Below, piece by piece: positions 13,415 to 25,635 of a stretch of 64,000 nt of DNA (positions are counted from its first letter, which is position 1; every line of letters begins with the position of its first letter). Both the position numbers and the translations under genes were made by a program. Source of the DNA: Mytilus trossulus (taxonomy: Eukaryota; Mollusca; Bivalvia; Mytilida; Mytilidae); contig NC_086383.1 of assembly GCF_036588685.1 (NCBI RefSeq), positions 63,005,448 to 63,069,447 of the forward strand, in the 5' to 3' direction. The notes below the pieces were generated by a model. The model saw only the letters and a program-made list of their open reading frames with translations. It was not told where the DNA came from and ran no database searches.

Positions 13415-13625
13415 ATGCGGCTGGGTTAAACATGTTTATTTTTAGATGTCAACCCTCTTCCTATACCTCTAGCCAATATAGAAAAATAAACAACGGCAAT
13501 ACGCAAGTAAAACTCAGTTTAAGAAAAGTTCGATTTCGATGTCAAAATAAGTTACAAAAGAAAATAAACACAATGACAATAATACATATTTAACAAAAAA
13601 AAATACTAGCAGAGAATGTACATTT
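13415..13625 (+). repeat. Mussel interspersed repeat fragment
   Basis: It contains 'gcggctgggttaaacatgtt', 'tcaaccctcttcctatacct', 'ctagccaatatagaaaaata' and 'aatgacaataatacat' in the order I recall for a large dispersed mussel repeat. Related fragments lie at about 41700-41870, 42890-43010 and 60455-60515. No coding potential. Confidence 0.6.
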
Positions 13626-14344
13626 TTGAACCGATATGGTCGCAAGTTGAGAAAATCTTTTTGTTTTGTTGTAAACTACCATATCAATATCAATAAAAAT
13701 TAAAAACCAGTTTTCCACCCCTTACGATATATTTTGATATGAAAATATTAAAATTCGATTTCAAATGTCAGTTCCAGTCTCAGATGATAGCTCTATATCA
13801 ATGATTCAAAAAAAAAAACCTGGTTTTTATACAATTTTGTTTAAAATAAGGGAGGTGATGTGTTTCCTCAAATCTGAAAATGGCATTTCCGGTATAAATT
13901 GACAGTAAATTTGACACTGCTTTCAAAAATATATTGTTTTATATCCTATTAAATAGAATAATAGTACAAAAAATAGCCATCTCTGTTTACTGAAGGTCAC
14001 TTCTTGTTTTATTTTTTCAAGGTCATATGGTTTGTAATCTAATGCATATATTCATATGGCTTATGGTGTATAAAGATGTATTTAGGCAACGGTCAACATT
14101 TAGAACGTCGAATTAACTTACGAACTCGACCTCAACTATAAGGTCATACACCAAGGATCTGATCAAATAAAAAAAAACTAGCGCTCTTATATAAATATGT
14201 TAAATAAGTTATTTCACTTTACGAATAATTCTAAAATAAGAAGGGCGAACAATCACAATTGAAGGCGACGCACCTTTTCAAGTAAAATGTTTGAGTAACG
14301 ATATGTCACAAATAACAATTAAGTAAAAATATGTTGTCAATAAC

Positions 14345-14530
14345 ATTTTTTGATTCCAGCATCATTTATGAGTCTTTTGAAGACGAAACGCGCGTCTGGC
14401 GTTAATGTAAGATTTCACCCTGGTATCTAGTTTATTTACAACCACTGGGTCGATGCCACTGCTGGATGAGTTTTAATTCACCGAAGGTATCACCAGCCCA
14501 GTGGTCAGCAATTCTGTGTTGACTTGAGTT
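14345..14530 (-). repeat. GACGAAACGCGCGTCT-family repeat
   Basis: It carries the core 'tgagtcttttgaagacgaaacgcgcgtctggcg' (14369-14401), then 'accactgggtcgatgccactgctgg' and 'caccagcccagtggtcagca', which belong to the family's other end. This places two family ends head to tail, as in a truncated dimer. Confidence 0.8.
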
Positions 14531-15054
14531 ATCACTGATATGTTCATAATTATAAATTAGCTGTTAAGATACATCTTTGTATATGTTTCCCGTATATGTT
14601 TCCCGAGATAAAAGTTTTTTCTACTTTGCCAGAATAAAGATTTGACTATGCTCTTTTCAAAAATATAATTAAAATTATTGGTCATCGTGATATGTTCTAT
14701 GCTATGAATCGTTGAAAATTGACTAAATTTGTGAGAATGATTATGAGAAAAAACATTTGTGTGCATCAAAAGATATGAGATAGAATTTTGAAGAAGATAG
14801 GTTTTATAATATGTTTTATGAAATAAAAAGAAAAGAATGATGAAACCGAACGAGTGTTCTTAATGAAAGTAAAATTTAGAAATTTCCCTATTAGACCATT
14901 ATAATTGTTATTCACTCCTAAAATGGCTTAGTTGATTGAATGATTCTGAAACATGTTTGGTATTTGTTTTTAATATTTGGGATGATGTGATAAATCAGCA
15001 AGCGTCTTCATATTAATAAACTATCTAACCAAGAAAATTTGACATCAGTCTACT

Positions 15055-15616
15055 AAGGAGTAAGGGCCGAATTTGGACTCAAATTTCATGTTCATCGAAC
15101 GAATGATTTTGAACACTTTTTAAACACTTAAATGTCGGTTTAAAATGATTCAATTAGTTGATGTAAAAGATTTTAGCTGATTGAGTCATTTAAAACGCTA
15201 CAATTCCAGTTAAAATATTAAAAATCTATCAAATATTCCAAAAAACGTCACTTTTCAGATAGTTTTTGTAAAAAATGAAAGTGGCCGCATCCGTGTTCAT
15301 CCTCAACTTTATATATGTTATGTATTATCATCAAATACAACTTACATTTCAATATTATGAATGAACACGAATGCAGCCACTTTCATTTTAGACGGAAACC
15401 GTCGGAAATTTTACTTAAATGCTCAAATTGTGAAGATTTCAGTAATTTAGCATGACTTAATGAAGCTAGTACCCGATATATGTGCATTGTTTTGTCTAAA
15501 ACAGCCCATATTCATGTAGCAGAAGCATTCTATTTTCCAGTTAATAGCTTAAAGATTACATTTTCAAACATTTGTAAAACTGCTATATTTTGGGGCCAAA
15601 ACAAATCTACTCCTTT
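15055..15616 (-). mobile_element. AAAGGAGT-ended MITE with internal palindrome, copy 1
   Basis: Ends are TAAGGAGTAAGGG on the left and CTACTCCTTT on the right. The centre holds GAAAGTGGCCGCATCCGTGT (15277 on), paired with the inverted ACACGAATGCAGCCACTTTC (to 15384). It is the reverse-oriented relative of 53620-54220: blocks 'ttggggccaaaac', 'cccatattcatgtagcagaa' and 'gtgaagatttcagta' match in inverted order. No protein is encoded. Confidence 0.75.
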
Positions 15617-15729
15617 GCAAATTTGGGCAAATAACTAGACTGATTGTGTACTGCGATAGTACCATCCAAGATGTCGGTATAACAGGAATCTACCTTAACA
15701 AAACATTGAAAGTTTAAAATACGATATGT

Positions 15730-15900
15730 TTTCTACCTAAAGTATAGATTAACTTAGCTCTATTTGACAAAGTTTTAAGAACTTTTGTTCCTCAATGCTC
15801 TTCAATTTCGTACTTTATATAAGTTTCGAGTTTCACGTATGAGTCTTTTGTAGACGAAACGCGCGTCTGGTGTAAATATAAAATATTAATTCTGGTATAT
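15730..15900 (-). repeat. GACGAAACGCGCGTCT-family repeat
   Basis: Blocks 'cctcaatgctcttcaatttcgtact', 'gagtcttttgtagacgaaacgcgcgtctgg' (15841 on) and 'attctggtat' identify it. It is divergent at both ends. Confidence 0.8.
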
Positions 15901-16342
15901 GATGAGTTCATTTAAAGTGTTTTTGAAAAGAAATGAAAATAAGCCAAAATGAATATTTAGAATATGACCTTGACCTTTGACCCTGACCTTATATCCTTTA
16001 TTTTTGGTCCAAGGACCTTAAATAAAAAAATCCTGGTCTCTTTTACTTAGAAATGCATATTCCTCATATCAAATGCATACGAAAGATCTACAGCACTTTA
16101 GTCAGAACTATTCAAAACATCCTGAAGATGTATCAAACAATTCTGAAAAATAAATGGTCGTAACCTTGTACGGTTGCGAAGGAGATGCACACACAAGTAA
16201 AAACGTCTTCGTGGAGATAACTCTTACAAAAAAATTGGGGGTCAAGTTTTAAAAGCGCATGAACAGTTCGATTAAACATTCCAAATATCCAAACCAAATC
16301 TTACGAAACAAAATTAACACGCAAGAAATAAATTTGAAGGAA

Positions 16343-16910
16343 GAAATAGTTATCAAAGGTACCAGGATTATAGTTTAGTACCCCAGACGCGTTTTGTCTA
16401 CAAAAGACTTATCAGTGACACTGGTATCAAAATATTTGTAAAGCCAAACAAGCACGAAGTTGAAGAGCATTGAGGATCCAAAATTCTAAAAATTTGTGCC
16501 AAATACGGATTACGTAATAATATACCTTGGATAAGAAAATCCTTAGTTTTTCGAAAAATTCAAGGTTTTGTAAAACAGGAAATTTATAAAAATGACCACA
16601 TTATTGATATTCATGTCAACACCGAAATGTTGACTACTGGGCTGGTGCTACCCTTGGGGACAAATAGTCCACTAGCAGTGGTATCGACCCAGTGGTGTAA
16701 ATAGTTATCAAAGGTACCAAGATATCAAGATATTTGTAAAGTACGAAGTTAAAGAGCATTGAAGATCCAAAATTCCAAAAAGTTGTGCCAAATACGGCTA
16801 AGGTAATCTGTGCCTGGGAAAAGACAATCCCTAGTTTTTCAAAACCTTCAAAGATTTGTTAAACAGAAAATTTATAAAAATGGCATGTCAACACCGAAAT
16901 GTTCACTTAA
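16343..16910 (+). repeat. GACGAAACGCGCGTCT-family tandem dimer
   Basis: Unit one, 16343-16700, starts 'atagttatcaaaggtaccagg' and ends 'cgacccagtggtgtaa'. A second, internally deleted unit (about 16701-16910) restarts at 'atagttatcaaaggtaccaa' and stops at 'catgtcaacaccgaaatgtt'. The dimer matches the tandem arrangement at 32151-32905. Confidence 0.85.
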
Positions 16911-18470
16911 TCAAAAAATTATCCTAATCATAACAACAGAATAGTGGAAAAAACTAATGAGTCTCTTTTTGTGAAAATGAATAGCTGTCCTGTCCTATGT
17001 ATTATATACCATTTAAATCATTATTGTCGCATTAATTTAATTTTGAAAGACTTTAAAAATATATATAACTATAAATCAATATATAATTGATTTGGAAAAC
17101 AAAGTCCTGTAATTTTTTTTCAATTGGGTTAAAATCGATCTAATGTGTGTAATGAGACCAACAAAATGGCTGTGTATCCAAGCAAATGTATCACGATTTT
17201 TTGGCTTTCTGTCATGAGTAAGTAGTAACAAGTAACTGGGAGCAAATGAAAGGCTTAGACTTTTCAAAAATATGGTATCTAGCTATAAATTTAAAAAAAA
17301 TTCCATTCTGTTACTTAAATTTTAAGTAATCGATTTGTCTATTTCAACAGATTAAGATGTCTGTTAGTGTATGACACTGTAGATTATGTAGATCATAGGT
17401 AAAGCCTTATGTTTACGTTTCATTACATCAATAAATTTTATAGACTTTTGATTTTTGATGCACAGTTTTTCTTTCGGCAGTTAAGTTGTCAACTTCTTTT
17501 TATTAGGAAACACAGACGGGACAAACAAATTTCATAAGTCGGAAAAAATGAAAAACTTTAAGAAAAAAGAAATAATGTACAAGCTAAAAAAAGAAGAGGT
17601 CAAGGATAAAAAACACTGAAATAAAAAATCCAAGATTATCAAAAAAAGTCAATAATGATGATTATAGACTTGGGCTCATATTGTTCATTCATAAGTTATG
17701 TAGTGCCGTAAATCATTATTTCTGTCGTTCAGTTGTTTTCTTGTTGTTTGACTCATTACATGGAAATGTAAATACCTTGGAAATTGTATGAACGATAATG
17801 AAAGCAATCCAATGATACTTTAACATTATAACACACTTTGATCAGACGATCAAAGGAACACTGTGCTGAATTTCATTATCTTTAAAAGCAGTGAGACATG
17901 GATCATCGGTCATAAAACTAAACTCAGCATCACTATACACGAAGAGTGCTCGAACATCAAATCCACTATTCTAAAATGTTGATTTCAGATTCAATAATTG
18001 TCGTCGACAGCTTTATGGCTGCCATTAAATTGGCGTGGACATGGGCCTGCCAATGAAATTATATAAAAACACTCAATTCGATATAGAAATAAATGTACAC
18101 GTCCATGTCATTATAATACGCCAAAGTCATGCTTCTATTATTTTCACTTGTATGTATGACTAAATATATATATTTTTTGCACATGCGCCCTTCATTACGT
18201 TTCATTTGGTCATTTTTATGGTATCCCCATTTTCGAATTTACCATAGAGTTTGGTATTGTTTACATATTAGTTTACTTTGTTAATATATTGCACTGTACT
18301 AGTTTATCTTAATTAAAGACAGGACTTTACATTTTGAAAGATTGAGCAACAACCATTAGTGGAAACAAAGTGTGAAATGTGCAATATATCAACATTTAGA
18401 TATTTTTTTAATGTTGGTTTCGATTTGTGATACGCTGTTGAGTAGCAGTTTTTATTGATAGCACTTTTCA
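16911..18470. other. AT-rich spacer, possible far 5' part of EGF gene
   Basis: No supported exon or repeat boundary. Inverted words around 18032-18122 ('ttggcgtggacatggg' against 'gtccatgtcattataatacgccaa') hint at another short palindromic element, but I cannot fix its ends. A signal-peptide exon for the downstream EGF gene would be expected in this direction; I could not identify one. Confidence 0.3.
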
Positions 18471-18597
18471 GAAAAACAAACGCATGGATTCCATCACATT
18501 TATTTCACTGGACAATATAGGTATACAGATGTGTATAAGAGAAATCAATGTTAATTATTGGAAAGATGGGCTCCAATGTTATCTTTGTCTGTATCAG

Positions 18598-18659
18598 TAG
18601 GGGACAATCTTATTGCGAGTCCAGGGTATGTGTACACAGATCTCGGCAGCTGGACAATG
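18598..18659 (+). CDS. Candidate early exon of EGF/defensin-like gene
   Basis: The sequence is preceded by a good pyrimidine-rich acceptor ('atctttgtctgtatcag') and followed by GTTAGT. It reads as 20 codons, GDNLIASPGYVYTDLGSWTM, entering in phase 1 and leaving in phase 0, which fits the next exon at 21556. A possible still-earlier exon is 18472-18520 (acceptor 'gcacttttcag', reading K-N-K-R-M-D-S-I-T-F..., ending phase 1). The intron between them would be only 77 bp and no signal peptide is seen, so I do not call that one. Support is phase agreement and splice sites only. Confidence 0.4.
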
Positions 18660-19124
18660 GTTAGTAACTATGGTTGTTAATTTTATACTTATATCTCTAG
18701 AACTGTTGTTTCTCAATCATTTTCAATTGACTTCTCCAGTGAGGGACATAATTCGAAAGTTGTGTTCATGTTGTATGTGTAGTTAGTCCACAGATCGAGA
18801 CACAGTGATTTGGAGGTTTTTAATCTCACATAATAAGTTTAAATCCACATATATGCATTGCCTGAAACAAGTTAGCAACCTTTTATTAATGGTGTTATAT
18901 TTATAGTTTGCTGTTTGGTTGATCTTTGAGTTTGTTTTTATTTAAAAGCGATAAAGAGTTTGACAAAGGTAAAAAAAACATCGTGAACATGCTGTTGTGT
19001 TTTTCTATGTTTGATGTAACACTTTTGTTTCAGGTATTTAAGGGGGAAGGTTGGTATTAAAACGTTTACATACGCATCATAAGTTTGCACTTGTTCTTAG
19101 TCAGCATGGTCAGGAATATGATGT

Positions 19125-19339
19125 TCAGTGGTTGTCACGTCTTGTATTTTTATATTGATTAGACCGGTAGTTTTCCTGTTTGAATGGTTTAAAACTAGTC
19201 ATTTTTGTGGGGCTCTTTATAGCGTGATGTTCGGTGTCAGCAAAGGTTCCGTGTTGAAGACCGTACTTTGACCTATAATGGTTTACTTTTACATCATGTG
19301 GCTTTCGTTTGCACTCATACCACATCTTCCTTTATCTAT
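19125..19339 (-). repeat. Mussel 'gaagatgtggt' interspersed repeat
   Basis: Minus-strand blocks: 'ggaagatgtggtatgagtgc', 'aaaccattataggtcaaagt', 'cggtcttcaacacggaacct' and 'ctataaagagcccc'. Its outer end is cut precisely by the hAT-type element that starts at 19348. Confidence 0.75.
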
Positions 19340-19347
19340 ATGCAAAC

Positions 19348-21379
19348 CAGGCATGGAGTGAATTGCATTGCAATTTAATATATTTCATTACAATTACCAT
19401 AACATGCTTTTATCAAAGTAATGCATTTAATTACAGTAATTTTTGCAAAGTAATGCATTAAATTACAATTATTTTTGCAAAAAAATGCATTAAAATACAC
19501 ATTAAATTTTGTAAATTTGTTCATGATGAGAAATGAAAAATGAAAGATTTTGCAAAACAACATGAAATCACAAAAGATTTTAGCAGCAACTTCATTATAA
19601 AATATCTTTATTTTGCAAAACATACAAAAACCAATTTTGGTTGTGGCAAATACATTGACAAACAAACATAATGAAAACTCGACAATATTATAAGAAATAT
19701 AATAAAAACAGTTACTGTTCTCCTTTCCTTCATTGAATACTCAAATAATATTTCTGACTATCCGATTATTTCACAAAACCTATCAAAGTCGATAGCTCTT
19801 CTATATTTGGTTTTAATGTTTCAAGATATTCATCTCTCATTTTCACTTAAGAAATTACAGAGATGAAGTGTTTTTTTATTATTTCAACCAAAATACTTTA
19901 CTCAGAATTTCTTTCCTAATTATATTATAAACATAGAGCTTATGATTTATGACAAAGTGTCAAAATGGTGAAAAGATTAGATTTAAAACAAACTATACTA
20001 ATCAATAAAAGAAACGATACAAGACTTTTTTTCAAATTAAAGATAAATTTTCCGTTTATTGGACTCATATTGAAGGTAGTTATACTAATTCATTATGGAA
20101 ATATAAATCCGTTTAAAAAAACATTTTTTTGGGGCTATCGTGACTTTTTTGGCGATTTTTTTTTTTACAAAAATTTACATAAAACGACAATTTTCAAAAA
20201 CAGAAGTTCCAAATAATGATGCCAACCTCTCATTAAAAGGGGAAGACAATGTTTGCCATCAATTTGTTTTTAAAAATCAAACAGTTTCTTCGTTTATTTG
20301 TTTAGCAAAGTTCGGCCCCACGAGAAATCGTTAAAATGTATACATTATCAACTTATTTACCATAAACAATATGTGTAAAGTGATATTCAAAAATGGGTAA
20401 CAATCTTAAAACTAATCCGAAAGGTTCCAAATTTACAGCGTGTTGTTTTCAAATTAAAAGCATTGATTTGAGTCGAAAATAAAAAAAAAATTACGTATTT
20501 TGAGATTTCAAAAAAGACAAAAGACCAAAAAAATTGAAAAAAAACAATATTTCAACCAATTAGTTACAACATGAACATAACTTGATTAGCATATTGAATA
20601 TTTTTAAACAAATTTGAAATTTTATTTAGTGCTAAGAAAATTATGTGTCGATTTTTTATTCAACTTTCCGCAAAACTAATTTGCACCCTAAGATCGTTTA
20701 CACGGAATTTAGATACTTTCCGAGTGGAATTGATTTTCATTATCACATGTGCATACATTTCAAATGAAAGCTTTTTAGAATAGTGTGTCTCATTTTGTTT
20801 TATATTTAATACTTTTTGATCAACTTTATTTCAAAGTCGTGTATCCTTTTTTTTTTGTTTACTAGTTGAATGAGGGTTTTATGACCATGTTCAATTATCT
20901 GTAATTTGATCATAAAAAGGTGTTCATTGATCTTTTGACAACAATGTAACACTTTTACAGTCATGCTTTTCAAATATCTCTTTTTTTAAGGACAATGTAT
21001 GAAATAAAATGAAATAACAAAACGAACTAAATCTAATGTATAGTGTGTTATGCACTCCAGTGATTTATGTGAAGTGAGAAAAATAAATAGAAAACAGAAA
21101 ATTAATATTTAAATGATTATTTTCTTTAATTATAAATTAATCTTAATTTCTTTTTCTGTTAAATTTCAAACAATCTGTAAAAGATAGTAAGTATTTGAAA
21201 AAGTAATACATGTAATCCAATGTTATGCATGCAATTACACAATTGTTTGCTTTAGGTATGCATTAACATTCAATAACATGTAATGCAAACATTGTTGCAG
21301 TACACAAAACATGCAATTACTTTGAAAAATGTAATTCATTACCATTCATTACAATTAAAAATTTGCATGATAATGCCTG
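19348..21379. mobile_element. 2.0-kb hAT-type element with perfect 8-bp TSD
   Basis: The left terminus CAGGCATGG and right terminus AATGCCTG form short TIRs (CAGGCAT). The element is flanked by the perfect duplication ATGCAAAC (19340-19347 and 21380-21387). Both subterminal regions are packed with variants of AATGCATTAAATTACA and its inverse, typical of transposase-binding arrays in hAT elements. The 2032-bp interior has only low-complexity short frames and no hAT transposase, so the element is non-autonomous. Confidence 0.85.
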
Positions 21380-21555
21380 ATGCAAACTGTATGTTGCCTT
21401 ACTCATGTTACTGCTGATGTCTTTTTGCTTTTGCCGTTGAGTTGCTGTCTCATCGACAAATTCAACACATTTCCTTTCATGCAAATTCATAACAATTCAT
21501 AACAAACGTGTTTCAAAACAAGAACAATTATGTGAGTACAAACTTTTGTTTACAG

Positions 21556-21643
21556 GATTTCGATAGCTGTTGGCCCAATTCGTGTCCTGATGGTACAAAG
21601 TGTGTGCTGTCCAAAAGTAACGGTTATGTATGCTTATCATATG
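21556..21643 (+). CDS. Cys-rich exon of EGF/defensin-like gene
   Basis: The exon follows the acceptor 'tttgtttacag' and ends before GTCAGT. It encodes 29 codons plus one base: DFDSCWPNSCPDGTKCVLSK, then SNGYVCLSY. The four cysteines are spaced C-x4-C-x5-C-x9-C, the same as the first four of an EGF module, so this looks like an EGF-like half-domain. It enters in phase 0 and leaves in phase 1. The final G joins AT of the next exon to give Asp, the phase used at every following EGF junction. Confidence 0.75.
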
Positions 21644-22828
21644 GTCAGTATATCTATTTATAGATTAAAAAAACATATATTTATTTATGCTTGAGCAAAA
21701 TTGTATTCGGTTTAAGGCATACTGCATCCTGTAATAGTATAAGTTTATCTAATAAAATCGATAATTCTGGTATATTTTTTTTCGATATTTCAACTGAATA
21801 TTGCTTATGGAGAAATCAATATTTCGTATATGGTTTCATCTATATGAATAATTATAATTTGCTAAAGTACGACTTCAACTGAGTGTATGCAATGCTTGAT
21901 AAAAGTTTAAAAAGTCCTTACACACGAACAAGAAAAAGAATAGTTTCCTATAGTTTTTGTTTTGGACAAATATGGAGATTGGATCAAATAACACCCTTCT
22001 CATCTATTTATGATGTTTTTATGTGAAATCAACAATGAGGTACAGTCGATGTATTCGAGTTATGCAATAGTAAACTAATGAGATCTCTTTGGTGCTATCT
22101 ATTCAACATGTGTTATACTGTTAAAACACTTGAAGACCGTATCACTCCAAAGAGTGTCATATATCATAACAATTCAACAGTACCTCTGTGCCCTTGACTA
22201 GATCATAAGTTCATTTTAAATAGGTGATGACATTTTTAGAACATATAAAAGGACTATAAATATTTTATATATATATATATATACGTACACTAATTATACA
22301 ATTATGTATCTCTGTTATAGTATTGATTACCCTAATAACATTAATTATGTTTTTTTCTAATTAAAATATGTTAATTGATAGTTACAAATTGGATATTTCA
22401 TACAAGGTTTAATCTTTGCGAGAATTCAAATGAGATAGTACTTAGCATGCTTAGTGATGCACGACTTCAATTATTTTATAAAATTTTCCTTGTCATATAA
22501 ATGAGTGAATTGTATGAATTCTAAATTTACCATTTCGAGGGACTCTACACGATAGGCGTCTCCATAAATGAAGGTATCAACCGTCATGCGATCGACAATT
22601 AGTCAAAATCATACGATCTCGAAAAAGACACACTCGCTACAGAAAAAAAACACAGATCAAATATATTAAGTTGGTACCAAACACTTTGACTGAATTTAAT
22701 TTGGCTCTTAATTTTTATAAAATATTCACTTTGACCCATGGACAAAAATATAACAGTTTCAAAAACAACATGAACCATACATTTTTATCGGGAAAAATTT
22801 TTGGATATAGAACGTGATTATAAATGTC

Positions 22829-23874
22829 AACTAAAAGAGGGACGAAAGATACCAAAGGGACAGTCAAACTCATAAATCTAAAACAAACTGACAACGCCAT
22901 GGCTAAAAATGAAAAAGACAAACAGAAAAACAATAGTACACATGACACAACATAGAAAAATAAAGAATAAACAACACGAACCCCACCAAAAACTAGGGGT
23001 GATCTCAGGTGCTCCGGAAGGGTAAGCAGATCCTGCTCCACATGCGGCACCCGTCGTGTTGCTTATATGATTACAAATCCGGTAAATAGTATAATTCGGT
23101 AGGTCAAATTCATGAAAGGGAAGGGGATTGTAGTTACGACGTGAGGAACATATCCGATATCATTTGTGAAATGGTTATTCCATAACGGTCAACCAACTCG
23201 TGATGGCGTCCGTAAAATTTACGAAGGGATGATTTCAACTTCACCATTTGGAACTCTTGATTTAATAGCTTCCTTGTGAGCAGTAACCCTCTATCAATAA
23301 AATCATGATAGGAAATGCAAGCACGGGAATATCGTATCAATTGAGAGATATATACCCCGTATGCAGGTGCTGCTGGAATGTTGCTACTTAGAAATGGAAA
23401 GTTCACAATTGGAAGGCTGAAATCATCTCTTTTGTCGTAAAGTTTTGTCTTCAACCGACCCTCATTGTCAATTTCTAGATGTAAGTCAAGATATGAAGCT
23501 GACTTAACTGTATCTGTAGTATCCTTTATCTCCAATTCGATGGGATAGATGCGTTCCACATAGTCACCAAATTTTGAATTGTTTAGTGAAAGAACGTCAT
23601 CTATATAGCGGAAAGTAGAGTTAAAGGATATTGCTAACTTCTTATCTTTCTTCCTAAGAAGTTCCTGCATGAAGTCAGACTCGTAATAATAAAGAAACAA
23701 GTCAGCAAGTAGAGGGGCACAGTTTGCTCCCATTGGGATGCCGACAGTCTGTTGAAAAATACATAACTTTACATACAGAGTATCTCCCTGTAATGTTATG
23801 TAGCAACCGTAAGGATGTTCGCTGTCATGTTTGGAATTTTTGTCAGATTTTCGGAATCCTCTGGTTTTATCCAT
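22829..23874 (-). mobile_element. Retroelement copy A, 5'-truncated, with RT
   Basis: This is the longest copy of the RT retroelement. Reading on the minus strand, the reverse-transcriptase frame is followed by about 300 bp of 3' sequence ending 'ctttcgtccctcttttag'. The same 3' region recurs at 28045, 33867, 37627, 38787 and 57187 (minus) and, decayed, at 28905 (minus) and about 42267 (plus). Upstream of 23874 the RT reading appears to continue in another frame (residues like W-A-K-C-Y-K-A-F-K-W-I-K), suggesting a frameshift near the start. Confidence 0.85.
23134..23874 (-). pseudogene. Reverse transcriptase fragment (YIDD type)
   Basis: The 246-residue frame carries RT signatures: GIPMGANCAPLLADLFLYYYE (residues 45-65, palm motif; G45 to Y64 diagnostic) and FRYIDDVL (88-95), with the catalytic pair D92-D93. 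These are followed by YLDLHLEIDNEGRLKTKLYD, a region typical of the thumb side. The N-terminal fingers are missing or frameshifted, so this is a 5'-truncated, probably inactive copy. The motif style resembles Penelope-like and related non-LTR elements; no integrase, RNase H or GIY-YIG endonuclease is visible. It sits antisense in an intron of the EGF gene. Confidence 0.85.
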
Positions 23875-24290
23875 TTGAATGCCTTATAACATTTTGCCCA
23901 TTGACTCCCATTCTTTTTAATTCTTAACATGTGTAATGATAAGCCATCTGTGAACGTCTTATAAAACTTTAATCATTTTTTAATTGTTTTTGAGAACTTA
24001 AACTTTAACTCAATGATAAAGCTATGAAAAGTTAACAGAAAACATATTCACGCCAAACTATCAATGGCTAATATCTCAAAAGCACATCGACCTGCAAATT
24101 TGTTTAACCTTTTTGTTTCCTTTATCATTCACCTACTTTTTTTTAAAACAGAGCAGTGAAGTTCCTTAAGATATAAGACAACAATAACATGTCACTAGTG
24201 AGTTGAAACACATCTGATAATTTTTCTAAACGAAACAATAATTTAGTAAAGGTTTTATGTAATGTTCATATACATGTATTATTTTGAAAG

Positions 24291-24410
24291 ATCCTGTGCC
24301 AAATCCATGTGAACCAAACCCATGCAATAACGGTGGCATATGCACTGAATCAACGGCTGATACATTTAGTTGTGATTGTGATCCGGCTTGGACAGGAGAC
24401 AGATGTGACG
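24291..24410 (+). CDS. EGF-like exon 1 of EGF/defensin-like gene
   Basis: This 120-bp symmetrical phase 1-1 exon is bounded by AG at 24289-24290 and GTAGGA at 24411. It encodes one EGF module with cysteine spacing C-x4-C-x5-C-x9-C-x1-C-x8-C. Visible pieces are NPCEPNPCNNGGIC, then FSCDCDPAWTGDRC. It lacks the D-x-[DN]-E pattern of calcium-binding EGF. The protein is probably secreted, since EGF modules need disulfides, although no signal peptide exon was found. It is the first of three tandem copies; the flanking intron sequence is duplicated with it. Confidence 0.9.
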
Positions 24411-24800
24411 GTAGGATTATTACATTAAAGTCATTTTCAATATTAAGTACTCTTCATTCGAGACTGATTATGTTTGTGTAGCTCCAAACGGCAAGTTAGT
24501 TTTGACTGGTCCTTAAGAAGTTTAATAACCTAGTGTATACTTTTTTAAGATTCAGATGCAATATACATGTAGCTATCTTTTAATAATAATACCATAATTA
24601 ATCATTTATGCTTTCTCACTATATTAAAATGGATTTGTGTGCCGGGATCGTTTCTAAATTTACGGACACGGTAAACAACATTTCCGTTACAATGAGGATG
24701 TGCTATCTCGTTTGAAATAATTCTTCTACAAACTCAAAACCAAATCTTTCAAAAAACAAATGTTTTAAATAATGTTCTCATACATGCATTATCCTTATAG

Positions 24801-24920
24801 ATCCTGTGCCAAATCCCTGTGAACCAAACCCATGCAATAACGCTGGGAGTTGCACTGAATTAACGGCTGCTACATTTAGTTGTGATTGTGATCCGGCTTG
24901 GACAGGAGACATATGTGACG
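24801..24920 (+). CDS. EGF-like exon 2
   Basis: Same 120-bp phase 1-1 architecture as 24291-24410. It differs mainly in the third-cysteine loop (NNAGSC for NNGGIC), LTAATF for STADTF and GDIC for GDRC. The acceptor is 'atccttatag' and the donor GTAGGATT. Confidence 0.9.
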
Positions 24921-25333
24921 GTAGGATTATAACATTGAAATCATTTGCAATATTTTGTTACTGTTCATTCGATACTAATTATGTTCGTGCAACCACAAAC
25001 GGCAAGTAAGTTCTGATTGGTCCTTAAGAAGTTTTATAACCCGGGTTTCAGGTCTATCAAGCTTCAAATGCAACACAGCTTTTTCTTAATAAGAATACCA
25101 TAATCTAGCATTGTGTGCTGTAATATTTCATAATAATGGACCTGAGTGTTATACTCGTGTGAGGTTTAACAGGATCGTTTCTTATATTCCGGGCACGGTA
25201 AACAACATTTCAGTAACTACGAGGATGTGCTATCTCGTTTGAAATAATTTGTCTACCAACTTCAAAACAAAAATGTATCAAACAAAATAGTGAAGGTTTA
25301 AGTTATGTTCATAAACATGAATTATTTTAATAG

Positions 25334-25453
25334 ATCCTGTGCCAAATCCCTGTGAACCAAACCCATGCAATAACGCTGGGAGTTGCACTGAATTAACGGT
25401 TGATATATTTAGTTGTGATTGTGATCCGGCTTGGACAGGAGACAGATGTGATG
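25334..25453 (+). CDS. EGF-like exon 3
   Basis: Same 120-bp phase 1-1 exon. It is closest to exon 2 (NNAGSC shared) with LTVDIF in the variable loop. The following intron copy was interrupted by a repeat insertion at 25471-25635. Confidence 0.9.
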
Positions 25454-25470
25454 GTAGGATTATTACATTA

Positions 25471-25635
25471 AATAGTTATCAAAGGTACCAGGATTATAAT
25501 TGTGTACCCAATACGCGTGTTTCTTCTACATAAGACTCATCACTGACGCTCATATCAAAATATGTATAAAGCCAAACAAGTACAAAGTTGAAGAGCATTG
25601 GGGATCCAAAATTCCAAAAAGTGTGTTAAATTATT
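25471..25635 (+). repeat. GACGAAACGCGCGTCT-family repeat in third EGF intron
   Basis: It starts 'aaatagttatcaaaggtacc' and continues through 'aagactcatcactgacgctc' and 'aagttgaagagcattgggga'. It splits the otherwise duplicated intron sequence: the sequence resumes at about 25640 with the 'gatactaattat.ttcgtg' block seen after EGF exons 1 and 2. The core is partly decayed ('acgcgtgtttcttctac'). Confidence 0.8.

Noticed and set aside
19375..19665. Minus-strand frame with repeated CITL/FAKI-like words
   Set aside because: It arises from the AATGCATTA subterminal arrays of the hAT-type element.
22715..23050. Hydrophobic 111-codon frame as a host membrane protein
   Set aside because: It is the 3' tail of the retroelement and recurs in copies B and E; kept only as a question about the element itself.
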